Of a stretch of DNA of 64,000 nucleotides, positions 46,809-58,260 are shown piece by piece. The DNA comes from Epiperipatus broadwayi (Eukaryota > Onychophora > Udeonychophora > Euonychophora > Peripatidae). The position numbers and the translations under genes were made by a program. Under the pieces are notes generated by a model, which worked only from the letters and a program-made list of their open reading frames with translations, was not told the DNA's origin and made no database searches. The DNA lies in the NCBI GenBank assembly GCA_028023455.1, contig JAQFVV010012498.1, positions 1,056,001 through 1,120,000 on the forward strand, in the 5' to 3' direction. How positions within the stretch are numbered: position 1 is the first letter of the stretch; each line of letters begins with the position of its first letter.

Positions 46809-47069
46809 TATCCAGGTCACATGCTAAAAAATATTCAAAAATAAAAAATATCTGACGCAGGTCAGGCAAATACTAAAAAAAAATAAAAAAAATGTACATG
46901 CATGCATCAAAATATTATTCTCAATTTTAAAATACAGCAGTGCGTAGCGCTGGAATTGGCGGGGGGGGCCTCCAGATGTTTTTGTCGAGCCACAGGCTCG
47001 GCGTACACGTATATCAGACATTGTATTACTCTCATAGCTGTATGATATAATTCAGAAATTAAAAATAAA

Positions 47070-47730
47070 ATTAAAACGTAATTCAATGTAAGTTTGAGAA
47101 TTGTAGAAATATTAACAAATATTTTTTGTAAATAAGTTTGAGAATTGTAGAAATATTAACAAAAACTTTTTGTAAATTTTAAATAAACACCTAAATAAAA
47201 AAGACGTGATCTAATGCAAATCTGGTATTAATGGCGCCCAGAAAACGCCACACTTTTACATGCATTTGGTAATTTTAAAAACATACTGCATATTGCAAAA
47301 TTGATTAAAAAAATTATTTCAAATTATTTACACATTAAAAACGTAATGTAGAAATATTAACAAAAAGTTTTTGTAAATTTAAAATAAACAAATAAAACAC
47401 TTTACCCGAATTAATGCGAATCTGGCATTAATGGCGTCCTTGTTATCACATGCATTTGGTAATGTATATTCCAAATTTGTTTTAAAAAATTATTGAAAAT
47501 TATTTACACATTAAATGTAATTCAATGTAAGTTTCAGAATTGTAGAAATATTAACTAAAAATTTTTGTAAATTTAAAATAAACAGATAAATAAAAAACAC
47601 TTTACCGGAGAATAAATTATTTACACATTAAACGTAAATCAATGTAAGTTTCAGAATTGTAGAAATATTAACAAAAAATTTTTGTAAATTTAAAATAAAC
47701 AGATAAATAAAGCACTTTACCCGAATTAAC
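47070..47730 (+). repeat. Minisatellite with at least four units
   Basis: Repeating block with GAATTGTAGAAATATTAACA followed by a T-rich stretch, TTTGTAAATTTAAAATAAAC and CACTTTACC. Units are of uneven length (about 45 to 240 bp) because some lack an interior segment with TCTGG(T/C)ATTAATGGCG. Confidence 0.8.
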
Positions 47731-48665
47731 AGCTCAAAAAAGTAACTGTGATGCCGTGGATAGCAAATTTGCAATAGACAGAAAAATCAAAAAATTTCCC
47801 AAACCTCTTTACGAATTTTAAATCTCCCAGGTGAAAAAAAAAAAAAAATTGACTCTCTGATGGATTAATCACGCCAGTCACTTGGTTACCATGACAATGT
47901 TGTCATGCAAAAAACGTCGATGTCTACAGGAAGGGAAATCGGTAAGTCAAAAATGTCATCGGTTGAATATTAATTTTAACTATTTATTAAATATTATTTA
48001 GTTTTCGCAATTCATAAGTTATTACAAGTTATTAAAAGTTATAAAATGATTTCTTATAATTTACTTTCAATGATGGAGTGAAAGATTTTAGATAATGAAA
48101 TTGTTTATGTTTTCCTCTGCTTTTAAAATCTCGAGGGAGCATTTTAAACTCAATAATAACAAGATTTAAAAGTTTCTCTTTTTACCCCCCCCCTCATCAT
48201 ATCAAAACATATTGTTTAGATTCAAATATGTATTAAATTTAATAAAGGATGGCGAGCATTTATTGATTAAGGTTTAAAATTATTCTATTTGTAATATTGC
48301 TCTCTCTCTATAAGATCTAACCCAAGAGTTAGAAAATAAACTAATAAAGTATTAATAAACAAATAATTTGTACACAGTTACTTCGCTACTACCCAATAAT
48401 TAATGTTGTAAGTCACATGAATGCGATAATATATAGAATTAAAAAGTAACTGTATTAATATTTAATGTATAGGGTATATGAGCACAGACTTTTGCATGAC
48501 CCACCACACTCCACACTATCTCTTAACACTAATACACCACTTAACCACATATATGTTGAAAAAATAAATAATCACCAATATTCGTATTTCATGCTAAACC
48601 AGCAATCATCAGTTGGTCCAGATTACCATCTCTACACATATATGCTATAAGTGCTCAAATATATA

Positions 48666-48892
48666 TTAAGATAGCCAAACCTCACACTTTAATGGACAGG
48701 CTTCAATCTACTCCACACTCCATCTCTTCAACCGTCCATCCAATTGAAAATCTGATGATGGAATGCTCGAAGGCCACCCTGAGGCTATGATTATTGCTGG
48801 TTTAGCATGAAATACATATATTGGTGACTATTTATCTTTTCAACATATATGTGTTTAAGTGTATCAGTGTTATGAGATAGTGTGGAGAGTGA
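48666..48892. other. Centre of the foldback palindrome
   Basis: About 120 bp of unique, less AT-rich DNA (48,670-48,795) is followed by a partial direct copy (about 48,790-48,892) of right-arm sequence that recurs at about 48,945-49,050 (GCTGGTTTAGCATGAAATAC). Confidence 0.7.
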
Positions 48893-50417
48893 TATATTTG
48901 AGCACTTATAGCATATATGTGTAGAGATGGTAATCTGGACCAACTGATGATTGCTGGTTTAGCATGAAATACGTATATTGGTGATTATTTATTTTTTCAA
49001 CATATATGTGTTTAAGTGGTGCATCAGTGTTATAAGATAATGTGGAGAGTGGTGGGTCATGTAAAAGTCTGTGCTCATATACCCTATATATTAAATATTA
49101 ATAAGTTACTTCTTAATTCTATATATATCTAAAGTTACAGTATTACCGCACTTTGTAAGTTTATTTACATAAAATATTTTATGTGACTTACGGCATTAAT
49201 TATTGGGTAGTAGTGAAGTAACTGTGTACAAATTATCTGTTTATTAATACTTTATTAATTTATTTTCTAACTCTAGGGTTAGATCTTATATATATATAGA
49301 GAGAGCAATATTACAAATAGAATAATTTTAAACGTTAATCAATAAATGCTCACCATCCTTTATTAATACATATTTAAATCTAAACAATATGCTTTGATAT
49401 GATGGGGAGGGGGAGGTAAGAAGAGAAACTTTTAAATCTTGTTATTGTTGAGTTTAAAATGATCTCCCTCGAGATTTTAAAAGCAGAGGAAAACATAAAC
49501 AAAAAACTATAAGAAATCATTTTATAACTTTTAATAACTTGTACCTTATGAATTGCGAAAACTAAATAATATTTAATAAATTAATATTTAATAAATTAGT
49601 TAAAATTAATATTATTTTTGTAAACTAGGCTGTATAATAAATTATTTGATTTATAATTTAAAATGAGAAAATGTACTTTTTAGCCAATGATAATCTAAAA
49701 AAAATACCTTGTTGATTTACTTGCGTGGGTGGGGGGGGGCTGTCCTACGAATGGATAAGGTATTTAATTGATATTAGAGTCACATGACCCGAGTTGTACA
49801 TTTTGAATGTTTTTTTAAGGCAGAGAATCTGAAATTTTGCAAACAAAGGGAACATACAATAACAGGGTTAAACCACTAAACATCACATGATCACTATCTC
49901 ATACTAGCACATAATTGTTATTAAACCAATTCAAAACAAAGCAAAACTCTCCATACATATAGTCTGGGGATATTGGATGAGTAGGCACTAGATAGGGATT
50001 TTATGCACAAGCCTTCTGGCATCCATTGATTGCTCTTGTTGGCACAAGATGGCACTACTGTATGGAGAGTTTTGCTTTGTTTTGAATTGTTTAATAACAG
50101 GGTTCTGGTAAGATAAAATACAATTAATTATAAAATGAATGTTTTAGTTTGGCTTTTATATATATACCTTCGATCGATCTTTTTATATGTTTACAAAAAT
50201 GAGGCTTGCAAGTTAAAAATGTAAGTGTTAATATTGTTGGCTTTTTTTTTTTACTGTGCGATGTTTGGGGGGGGGGGTGTTTCCAAGTCACGTGACCCAA
50301 GTTCTAAATTTATTCCGATTTCGCGTAATTTTTTATCACTTAGTTGTGTCGGACGATGTTTTTGGTTGATTTTGAAATTCAAAATGGCGGAGATCGCATA
50401 TTAAAAGAGCACCCATA
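48893..50417 (-). repeat. Right arm of the foldback element
   Basis: Reverse complement of the left arm without the 1.36-kb insertion but with its own MITE at 49,870-50,092. Confidence 0.85.
49858..50104. mobile_element. MITE in the right foldback arm
   Basis: The insert 49,870-50,092 is bounded by direct repeats AATAACAGGGTT (49,858-49,869 and 50,093-50,104). It contains inverted repeats of about 35 bp (49,922-49,956 and 50,060-50,094; CAAAACAAAGCAAAACTCTC and complement). The left foldback arm has a single AACCCTGATATT at the equivalent site, i.e. no insert. Confidence 0.8.
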
Positions 50418-50426
50418 AAACAATCA

Positions 50427-52556
50427 CCTAAACGATGACAAGCTAATCATGGCAACAATCAAAGGTCAAGTACTACACCAAGCAACCTAAAATAAGAGTG
50501 GGATAATAATATGTGATTTTATTTCTTGCATCGATAATTGTGATACATATAGATAGACAACAATAGACACACCATGCATAAAAAGGAAATGAAAAATTAT
50601 ATACGCTAGGAAACAGAAACGACATTATCTGTAAAAAGAAAATGCTATTGGCATCCTTTCTTCTTAAAATTTCATACGTTTGCTATGAGAAGTCAACTCC
50701 ATTGAAGCAAGAGTTTTTGAACACCATCCAAAATGGACACCTTTGTTTGAAAAGTTTTAGCCTCAGAAAAATAAGTTTAGTGTGAGATTTAAGGAAGCCA
50801 CCAAGAGACATTGCATCTAAATAAAGCAAGCAAATAAACCCAACATTGCATCTAAATAAAGCAAGCAAATAAACCCAAATAGCCAGATGGATAAAAAAAC
50901 AATCGTTTCAAGCTCAAGATCGGGCATTTGATTGAATGAAAACCAGAAAATAAATATATGCATAGCCAGCACAGCAGATGTTAAAATAAAGTGTATTTTA
51001 TCACATTTAAAAGTATTTCTTTTAAATGTAAACTGTAATTGAACTTAAACTTATATAGAACTAGAACAATGTGGTCTGATTAGAATGATTGATTGTCATT
51101 TGTTGTGAGCATTAACTAAGACCATAAAAGTTTAATAGCCATATCTCTACATTTAAACTGCCTGAGATGTCTTCATGCAATGTGGAATGTTTATGCGAGA
51201 GTGAAAGAAAACCAAGAATCGTCGATGCAGAATTGTTCAGAGTGCACCATCTGGAAGCGGCAATGATAAATCGATATCTGTAGGAAGGGAGGCATTTAAA
51301 TTGTATGAACTTTAATATAAGAAGGACTTGATTGATGTGTTATGAATATTTTTTTATATAGATATGTGTATGTATTATTAATTTTTCCATCATTATCTCA
51401 GTCTTATTTTTACATGAATGTAAAACTTTCTGATTTTGTTTCGGGTGAGTTCAATTTAGCAGAATGCAAAAAGTGCAGGTAGGGGAGATTAAGTTCAGTC
51501 AGAAGGTGTGGTTCAGTCAGAAGGTGTGGTCTCTCTTCCCAAGAGCTTGACTTTTGTTCATGACTGTTTAAAGGTAAGAGTTTACTTTTTAAAATATTAA
51601 CATTACACACTCAATGAGAGACTTATGTTGTTTGTTATTTATTAAACTAATATTATTATTTAAGTATTTTCGGTATAAATGATTAACCTTCTGAGTGGAT
51701 CTGCTTTGCTATCACATCAAGTATTGTTTCTTTGCTCTTATATGATAAATGAAAGGGGGGTCTTTGGACAAGTCAATCTTTATAACTGAAACCGTGTACC
51801 GAATCTATGCTTAGGGTGAATATTAAATTAATTTAGCTAGTTAGCTATGGATATAATAAAAATATTTTCATTTTATTTTTTATTGTACATAGAAATGTCT
51901 GTGAAATGAGTACATAAAATGGGCATTATGGGGCTGGTAACTTCTAATTATTAGATCATTAATATGATAGATGCTCATTACTGACATTTAAACTGGAGAT
52001 ATACTTACAATCTTTTTATCTTCAATTTTAAATATTGTTAATTTTTTTTATTTTACTTATTTAAAATTATGTGCAGTGTTTTCATATATTTTGTTTTATA
52101 AATAAATGTTATAAAATTTGTTGAAGTGATAAAGTCTCCTTAGTTTATTGGACCAACCTTTACATTCATATGTGAAATCAATACCTTACACCTACACACA
52201 CTCATATATACCACTACTTTGTAATTAGGGTAGAAAAATCTTAAATGAAGGTTATGCATTAATAGCAACTTGGATAAGGTAATTTGATCATACGTCTACA
52301 TAGGTACATGCCTGTTAAGATAGTCGAACATGAATTCTTCCTGAGTTCGAATACTGAGGCAACAGATCTGAAAGAGGTGAAAAGGACTTTTAAACTAATC
52401 GTTAATAAATGAATCTTGAGCTAGTCTATTGATTGTGGATGTAATCATAGGTCATGTATTTCATCGTGCCATCTCCAGCATCCTACCAAAGACCCTAGGT
52501 CTGACTGTAGTCAGATGTGACCCTCTCTCATAATGTCATTCAGATGGACCATTACA
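50427..52556 (+). repeat. 5' LTR of G3, right piece
   Basis: Matches about 59,298-61,464 of the 3' LTR (for example AAAATAAGAGTGGGATAATA). It ends CCATTACA directly before the primer site. Confidence 0.9.
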
Positions 52557-52558
52557 TC

Positions 52559-52576
52559 TGGTGCCCAATATGTTAG
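52559..52576 (+). promoter_or_regulatory. tRNA primer-binding site of G3
   Basis: TGGTGCCCAATATGTTAG starts two bases after the LTR end; the TGG start fits tRNA 3'-CCA pairing. Confidence 0.65.
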
Positions 52577-53040
52577 GCCTGGATATATTAGTTGCAAGGG
52601 AGGTCCAGCCATTGAACTGGAATTTTAAAAAAATTTTTTTTTTAACATTCTATTCAAGCTTATCCCTTGTATGACAAACCCAACTAACTTAAACACCAAT
52701 GATTAATATGTCTAATTATCAGGTGGGAACATGAGACACCTAAATAAAACAATAGATAGCAAAAATAAAAAAATAAAAAATGCATACAACGCTATGAATG
52801 CAAGGCCAATAAACAGAGACAAAATAATTAAATAATTAATAAATCAGGAATAAAATAGGCAAGTCAGGCAGAATAAAGAATATTAGGCTAAATATAGATA
52901 AGCATAACATCAGAAGTAGATCCAATATGTAAGTTATGGCTAAATGTGAAATGATCAGGGAGATGTAAAAAGCTATGACAATCACCCACTATACTACTCT
53001 TAAAAGGGTTAACTAAATATTTATTTGAATTGCTTGATTA
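52577..53040 (+). other. G3 leader between primer site and gag
   Basis: Untranslated, A-rich leader. No frame or repeat of note. Confidence 0.5.
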
Positions 53041-54960
53041 ATGATACTTAGAACTGGAAAAAGATTAGCCAATATAGAGTCAGACTACCATGCAGAAGAT
53101 GCTAGTAATGCTCAGATGGGGGAGATTAATGTTAGTCATGAGGGAGGGATTTTGCCTGGGCAGATGCCTGGGGGATCTGTTGCCAAAGAGGATCATTTTC
53201 CACAGGTGCACAGTGATGATTAGGTGACCACTGAAACTGAGGGGATCCCCATTGATGACTATGACTTAACTGAGCATGATTTGGGGAGCAGCGGCTACTG
53301 AAGATTCAAGGGATATGATGCAGATGCTATAACAGATAATGGCTAACATGAACAGTATGAAAGCTGAGATGGTGACAAAAAGGGATATGGATACTATGAA
53401 AGTTAATACGGATAGTAAGGAAGTGAGGGTGAACCACAAGATCAGAGAGAGTATGGCTTGTCTGAGGGAAGATTTTAAAACACAAATTAAAAACATGGAT
53501 AAAATGGAGGCATGCATGAAAATGAAGGTCAATGTAGAAACTAGATTGTCTGTAGAGATGGGATGACTCTCTTTGGATATAAAAGAGGTTCAAAAGAACA
53601 ATGGTGAATTGTAGCAAGTTATAGGATAAGGTTTGAGGAGTTCCAAGACAGCATCACAAGCCAACTAAGTAATAAATACCTAGAAGTGTGCCAAAATTAT
53701 GAGACATTCAAAGGGGAGGTTTAGGAGAACCCAAAAAAAGCATCAACGGAAGTCCAAGAGATATTACAAGTTGTGCATGCCAAGGTAGAACAGACCTTGA
53801 ATAGGCAAGATGCAGAAATAAGGGTACATGGGGAAGCCATGAATGCTTTAAGCCAAAATATGGGATACTTAGAAAATAAAATGGCTACAAATGAGTGAGG
53901 TCATCAGATGTAAAACTACACTTAATAAGGTCATGGACAACTTAGGTGAGACTTGAGAGTGGATAGAGCAACTGGATAAAAGCATTATTTTGCATCCATT
54001 GAAGCTCGAGTATGTCAAGACACCCAGCTCAAAAAAGGTCAAGAAACACGAGATGCTGGGGAGGGGAAGGATGTGATGACCCATCAGAAGGAGATTGCCA
54101 TGACAGATCCCCTAGGGATAAGCAAGCCTTTCTTCAAACCTATCTCACCCAACCAAGCAACACACTGGGAGAATTATCCCTTTCATTTCAACTATATGAA
54201 TAGTGATCCGAAAGTCTGCCAAACTAATCAGGAAGATTCTATGAAGATTCTGCAGATAAACCCAATGGAATTAAATAGGATACCTGGTCAGCTAGTCCAT
54301 ATTAATGCAATCAACCAATTTGTGAAGCTCAAGGTTTTTAAGGGGTTAGCCAGTGAAGCCCATATAAAACACTTGTGCAGCATTAACTTGTATTTTACAG
54401 CTAATCAGAAATTGACAGGAGAGAAAAATTATTATCACCTACAGTCATCTACAAGGAGATGCCTTAATGTGGTGGGAATCCTTATTCCAGACCCTGTTTA
54501 ACTTTAATAAGTACCAGACTTTAATAGTAAAGAGCTTCTGGAACAGGAACAAACAGTAAGTATTGCTATATCAACCGTTCCAGGAAAAATATAGGCAAGC
54601 GCTTGGAGAAACATTAATTAAGTTCTTCTGCCACCAAGTGTCTAAGCTGAGAACTCTTAACATCTATCGTTTAAGCAAGAGTGAGATCATCTGAATTACT
54701 AGAAAGAATTTATCCTAAAAGAAGAAGTCCCTTCTATGCATGAGCACTAAGATCATAGAACAAATAGGTGAACAACTAAATAGCATAGATGTAAACACCT
54801 ATAGCATGTCTGATAGAGCCCATGAGAAGTGAAAAGAGGAGCCCACCGTGAATGCAGTATACAATAAAAGGAGGAAATATAATAGCGACCCTATCCACTG
54901 GAAAGGGAAGTCACTACAACCAATTTTCCCATACCCTTGGTCACCTAAATGAATCAGACA
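53041..54960 (+). pseudogene. Gag of G3, broken
   Basis: Starts with an ATG frame (53,041-53,220), then shifts through charged, coiled-coil-like text with repeated MKxEM/MDTMK-type heptads (53,339-53,880). The frame 54,073-54,501 holds the capsid-like part: NAINQFVKLKVFKGLASEAH and YYHLQSSTRR (the 'YxLxSSxxGxA' block), then a shifted WWESLFQTLF-like segment at about 54,465. Further broken text (FQEKYRQALGE, FFCHQVSKLR) runs to about 54,900. No clear zinc knuckle was found. The early part may be a long linker specific to this lineage. Confidence 0.55.
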
Positions 54961-55018
54961 AGGGACAACAAGATCACAATAAGCCCCATTAATAGCCCAG
55001 AAAATTCTAATAAACCAG

Positions 55019-55522
55019 GTGCCAGCAAACACTCACCAAGAGCCCAAGGAAAACAAACTAAAAGGGTACTTGAGGCTATGTTCCTCACCTCAAGGAGACC
55101 AAAAAAACAACACACCATTTGCGAATCCTATGTGCTCCTGGGAGGATAAGACACCCAATTATGCAGTGCAAAGCTGTCCCATAATAGAGATGTTGTTTAA
55201 GGATTTGTCAGTTAAGGCATTATTAGACTTTGGTAGCCAGATCTCAGTCATGTCAGATGCATTCTATTGTAAGGTTCTGACAAATAACCCCATCATTAAG
55301 ACCCTACCACTGAAAACAATTGAAGTTACCACAACTAATAATAGAAAGGCCAAGCTGTTACAAAAACAAATCTGGATCCAAATCAAGATTGCCCTAACAA
55401 CTCTCTATCACATTTTTCTTATATTGAATGGCTTAATACATGAGGGCAGACTTTCTCCACCCCCCCCCCCCCCCTTAATACATGAGGGCAGACTTTCTCC
55501 AAATGAACCATTGTATCATTGA
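55019..55522 (+). pseudogene. Aspartic protease of G3
   Basis: At about residues 71-85 of this 167-residue frame, ALLDFGSQISVMS is the retropepsin active-site loop with D-F-G in place of D-T/S-G. CPIIEMLFKDLSVK just upstream and IEVTTTNNRK downstream fit the fold. Near the end the frame runs into a 28-bp duplication around a C16 tract (55,432-55,501) and loses the family text. Confidence 0.65.
55432..55501 (+). repeat. 28-bp direct duplication separated by poly-C
   Basis: CTTAATACATGAGGGCAGAC and the bases after it occur at 55,432 and 55,474, joined by a run of about 16 C. Confidence 0.9.
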
Positions 55523-56570
55523 TTTCCTAGACAAAGTAGTTAAGGTTAATGATGAGATGTTGGAGATGACATTGCATCCAAGATATAACCTTCCTGAAGT
55601 TGATTGTATGATACCTGTAATTCTAAAAGGCTTGATTGAACAGAAGATTGCAGAATCCAATTTACTTGGAAGTGATGATGAAGTGAAGTTACGATATATT
55701 ATTAATAGTTTGGCCCATTTCCTCAGAAATACCAGAGATAATCAAGTATTTCCAGCAGAGGATAAAACTAATTCATGACCAACCATTTCAATCTAAATCA
55801 TACCCTAACTTGTACCAGTATTGAGAAGAGGTATCTAAACAGGTTAACAAAATGCTAGATTAGGGGATTATTTCCAAATGTTCTTCACCTTACTGTAATC
55901 CAGTTGTAATTGTGGAAGATGGGTAGATAAAATTTTGTTTACATGCTAGGCGGTTGAACAAGATTACCATTTCTGACACGAACATCCCATCACCCATCCA
56001 TGATTTATTCATAAGGTTTGAAAATAAAGTATTCTCTACTTTTGATCTAATCTCCAGCTATTGGCAGATTGAGCATCCAGATGATCACCAATATACTGCC
56101 TTCTGATATGAGAGGTTATCTACCAGTTTAATAGGATGCCCTTTGGATTGATCAATAATGGTGCTGGTCAGTTAAGATGCTTAGACAGAATCCTATCACC
56201 TGAGGTCAAACAGATCACAAACATTTATGTGAATGATGTGATTATAGCATCTGCCACCAATGAAGAACATCTTCCACATCTGATTTTATTTTTTAAGGAG
56301 TGTTATAAAAAGGAATTAAGGTCAACTTTAAGAAGAGCACATAGGTGTGTAGCAAGGTGGTCTTCTTAGGTCATATTATTGGATGCAATGGGATAAGAGC
56401 TCATCCTGATAAGATCAGTGCCATATAGAACTTTCCAAAACACATGAAAGAAAACAAATCAGGTCATTTTTAGGACTGTGCAACTTTAAATCATTTCTAC
56501 CAGAAGTTCTCAGATTGCATGGAACTGTTATTAAAATTAATCAGGAAGGACAAAAAGTGGAAATGAACCA
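55482..56570 (+). pseudogene. Reverse transcriptase of G3
   Basis: The lead-in HFLRNTRDNQVFPAED (55,720-55,778) is followed by a shifted block with DQGIISKCSSPYCNPVVIV-like text (about 55,855-55,915). Then come the FSTFDL-SSYWQI block (about 56,035-56,065) and MPFGLINNGAGQ (56,136). The catalytic box reads YVND (56,226-56,237), with Asn for the first Asp. FLGHIIGCNGIRAHPDKI follows at about 56,368-56,420. Frames change repeatedly. The loss at YVND would abolish catalysis even without the stops. Confidence 0.7.
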
Positions 56571-57130
56571 AGGAGCAAGATAAGGCATTTGAAGCCATTA
56601 AAACAGGTTTCTTACAGCACACTGGTAGCTTTCTTTGATTTTAATAAATACTATTTATTGTCCAGACAGACAATAGTGGTTTCATATTGGGGGTGACATT
56701 ATCCCAAATCCAGGAGGATGTCCAACCTGGCATTCTCTATTTTATTAGTCACCTCCTAAAGGGTCCAAAAATAAACTATACAGTTACAGAGAAGGAAGCA
56801 TTAGCAATAGTGTAGGCCTTCCAGAAGTTTTGACAGATGCTTCTTGGATCAGAGGTAATAGTGATCACTGATCACAAAAGCCTCAAATTCCTTAATCATA
56901 GCTATCTGACAAATAGAGATGTAGTCAGATGGAGTTTGCTGTTGCATGAATTCAATTGGTGTACAGTACTGCAAAGTATCTGAGAATGTGGTAGCAGATG
57001 TGCTAAGTCAAAACCCATGCAGGTCTGAACAAAATCATCTTTCAGTAGACAATGCCTACATTACTCATGTTAATTTAATGATTGACAACAATGTAGAGAG
57101 TGATTTAGAAGCTTTGCCAGAAATTTAAAA
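56570..57130 (+). pseudogene. RNase H of G3
   Basis: AFEAIKTGF begins the domain, VQTDNSGFILGVTLSQ (about 56,660-56,710) carries the first catalytic Asp, YTVTEKEALAIV (about 56,780-56,815) includes the catalytic Glu, and VIVITDHKSLKFL (about 56,852-56,890) is the TDHKxL block. DVLSQNP (about 56,998-57,018) closes the domain. Interrupted by several stops, though the motif residues are kept. Confidence 0.75.
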
Positions 57131-57142
57131 CCAATCATCGAA

Positions 57143-58260
57143 ATGTTAAAAGGAAAGAAAGTTCTGCATGTGCCAAAAGACCTTAAACATTACAAGCTTA
57201 AGGAAGAGATTTTGCTTTACAAACCAAACTTAGATATTGAGAAGTGGAGGGTAGTGATATCTAAGTCATTAACAAATCCACTCATAATGTATGTCCATTG
57301 TCTATGCAGTTACTATGGTGCTCATAAGACAGAACATACTTTTAAAAATTGGTTTTACTGGCCAACAATGTATAAGGACATTTTGAAATCACTCTTGAGA
57401 TTGTCTTGTGTGCTTACACACCAAGCCAGTAAAACAAAATTATTCTAATTTAACTAAATCAATAATAACAGAAAAGCCTAATGAGATCCTAGCAATAGAT
57501 TATTATGAATCTCTGCCCTCATTCAATAAAAAAAAAAAGAAAATATCTATTGGTAGCATATTATCTCTTTTCTTAGTATATTACAGCTTACCCAATACCC
57601 CAAGCTAATACTAGACATACTATCAGAGTATTAAATACCCTCCAATTCATTAAGATAGGGAAGCCTAAGACCATATTAACAGCCCATGCTCTTACTTTCC
57701 TATCTAAAAAATGGAAGAATTGGGTGGAAAAAACTCAGATCAAACATGTGCTCATATCCCTTAGGAACCCACAGTACAACGTTTGTGAATGCATGATGCA
57801 GGAGCTAGAATGGTTGTTCAGGACTTACCTAGAGGATGAGCATAAGGGGTGGGTGAAGCAAACTGAATGTGTGATGAATTATATTAATTAGAGCATGAAT
57901 GAATCAACTGGATTCATGCCCATTAAACTACATTTTAACAAACACACACCAATTTTATTTGTAAAATATACACCAACAACTGTACACCTTGTTACAAATG
58001 ACGAAACAGGAAAAAAGCCTATGAACAGTTAGTTGAGAGAGCAAAACAAAGGAGTAAAAATGAAAAGATTAAACTCCATATAAATTTCAAGTAGATGTTA
58101 GAATACTTATAAAAGGCTATCACATAAGCAAGCCCTATGAAAACAAATATCTGAAATTTTACTTGCAATATGAAAGACCCTATATCATAGTAAAGCAGGC
58201 AGGTCCAAATGCTTTTTGGGGACATAAAGAGAGAAACGATGCCAGAATATTGAAGCCATA
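57143..58260 (+). pseudogene. Integrase of G3
   Basis: The frame 57,143-57,448 has the zinc-binding domain: HCLCSYYGAHKTEHTF then NWFYWPTMYKDI, with only one of the two late Cys kept (LSCVLTH). The core begins EILAIDYYESLPS (57,484-57,522, first Asp). The second Asp block reads ILTAHALTFLS with Ala in place of Asp (about 57,676). A QYNVCECMMQELEWLFRTYL block (about 57,774-57,833) equals the NxxExxMRELxRLFRTY signature, including the catalytic Glu. MNESTGFMP follows. Similar signatures occur in arthropod Gypsy integrases that I recall. Confidence 0.7.

Larger units (their letters stand above)
46607..47968. mobile_element. 1.36-kb insertion within the left foldback arm
   Basis: Absent from the right arm, which reads straight from TTTACAAAAA to ATATTAATTTTAAC (complement near 49,610). 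It starts with a hairpin whose end is ATTCAACCGATGA (46,621) and finishes with the complement TCATCGGTTGAAT (47,956-47,968), suggesting terminal inverted repeats. It contains a minisatellite and no coding frame. Confidence 0.7.
46019..48665 (+). repeat. Left arm of the foldback element
   Basis: Terminal part TCTTTTAATACGTGATATCC pairs with the right end near 50,410. It is interrupted by a 1.36-kb insertion (46,607-47,968). It contains a 38-bp tandem pair at about 46,283-46,357 (GTTTTATAATTAATTGTATT). Confidence 0.85.
46019..50417. mobile_element. 4.4-kb foldback (long palindrome) element in G3 5' LTR
   Basis: Left arm 46,019-48,665 and right arm 48,893-50,417 are reverse complements apart from insertions. 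Shared strings include GATTATCATTGGCTAAAAAG and its complement at 49,680. Flanks AAACGATGG (46,010-46,018) and AAACAATCA (50,418-50,426) look like a diverged 9-bp target duplication; the 3' LTR has one copy (AAACAATGA) at the same place. There is no coding frame of note, so it is non-autonomous. Long inverted arms with a 9-bp duplication recall foldback or MULE-like elements. Confidence 0.85.

Noticed and set aside
46019-50417. Foldback arms as two LTRs of another element
   Set aside because: The arms are inverted relative to each other, not direct, and no internal coding region exists.
52300-52390. tRNA-like B box (GAGTTCGAATACTGAG) in the G3 LTR
   Set aside because: Present in both LTRs as ordinary LTR sequence; the A box is poor and no cloverleaf fits. 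Not a tRNA gene.
53266-53617. Two minus-strand hydrophobic frames opposite G3 gag
   Set aside because: Mirror of the charged coiled-coil coding text on the plus strand; no independent support as membrane proteins.
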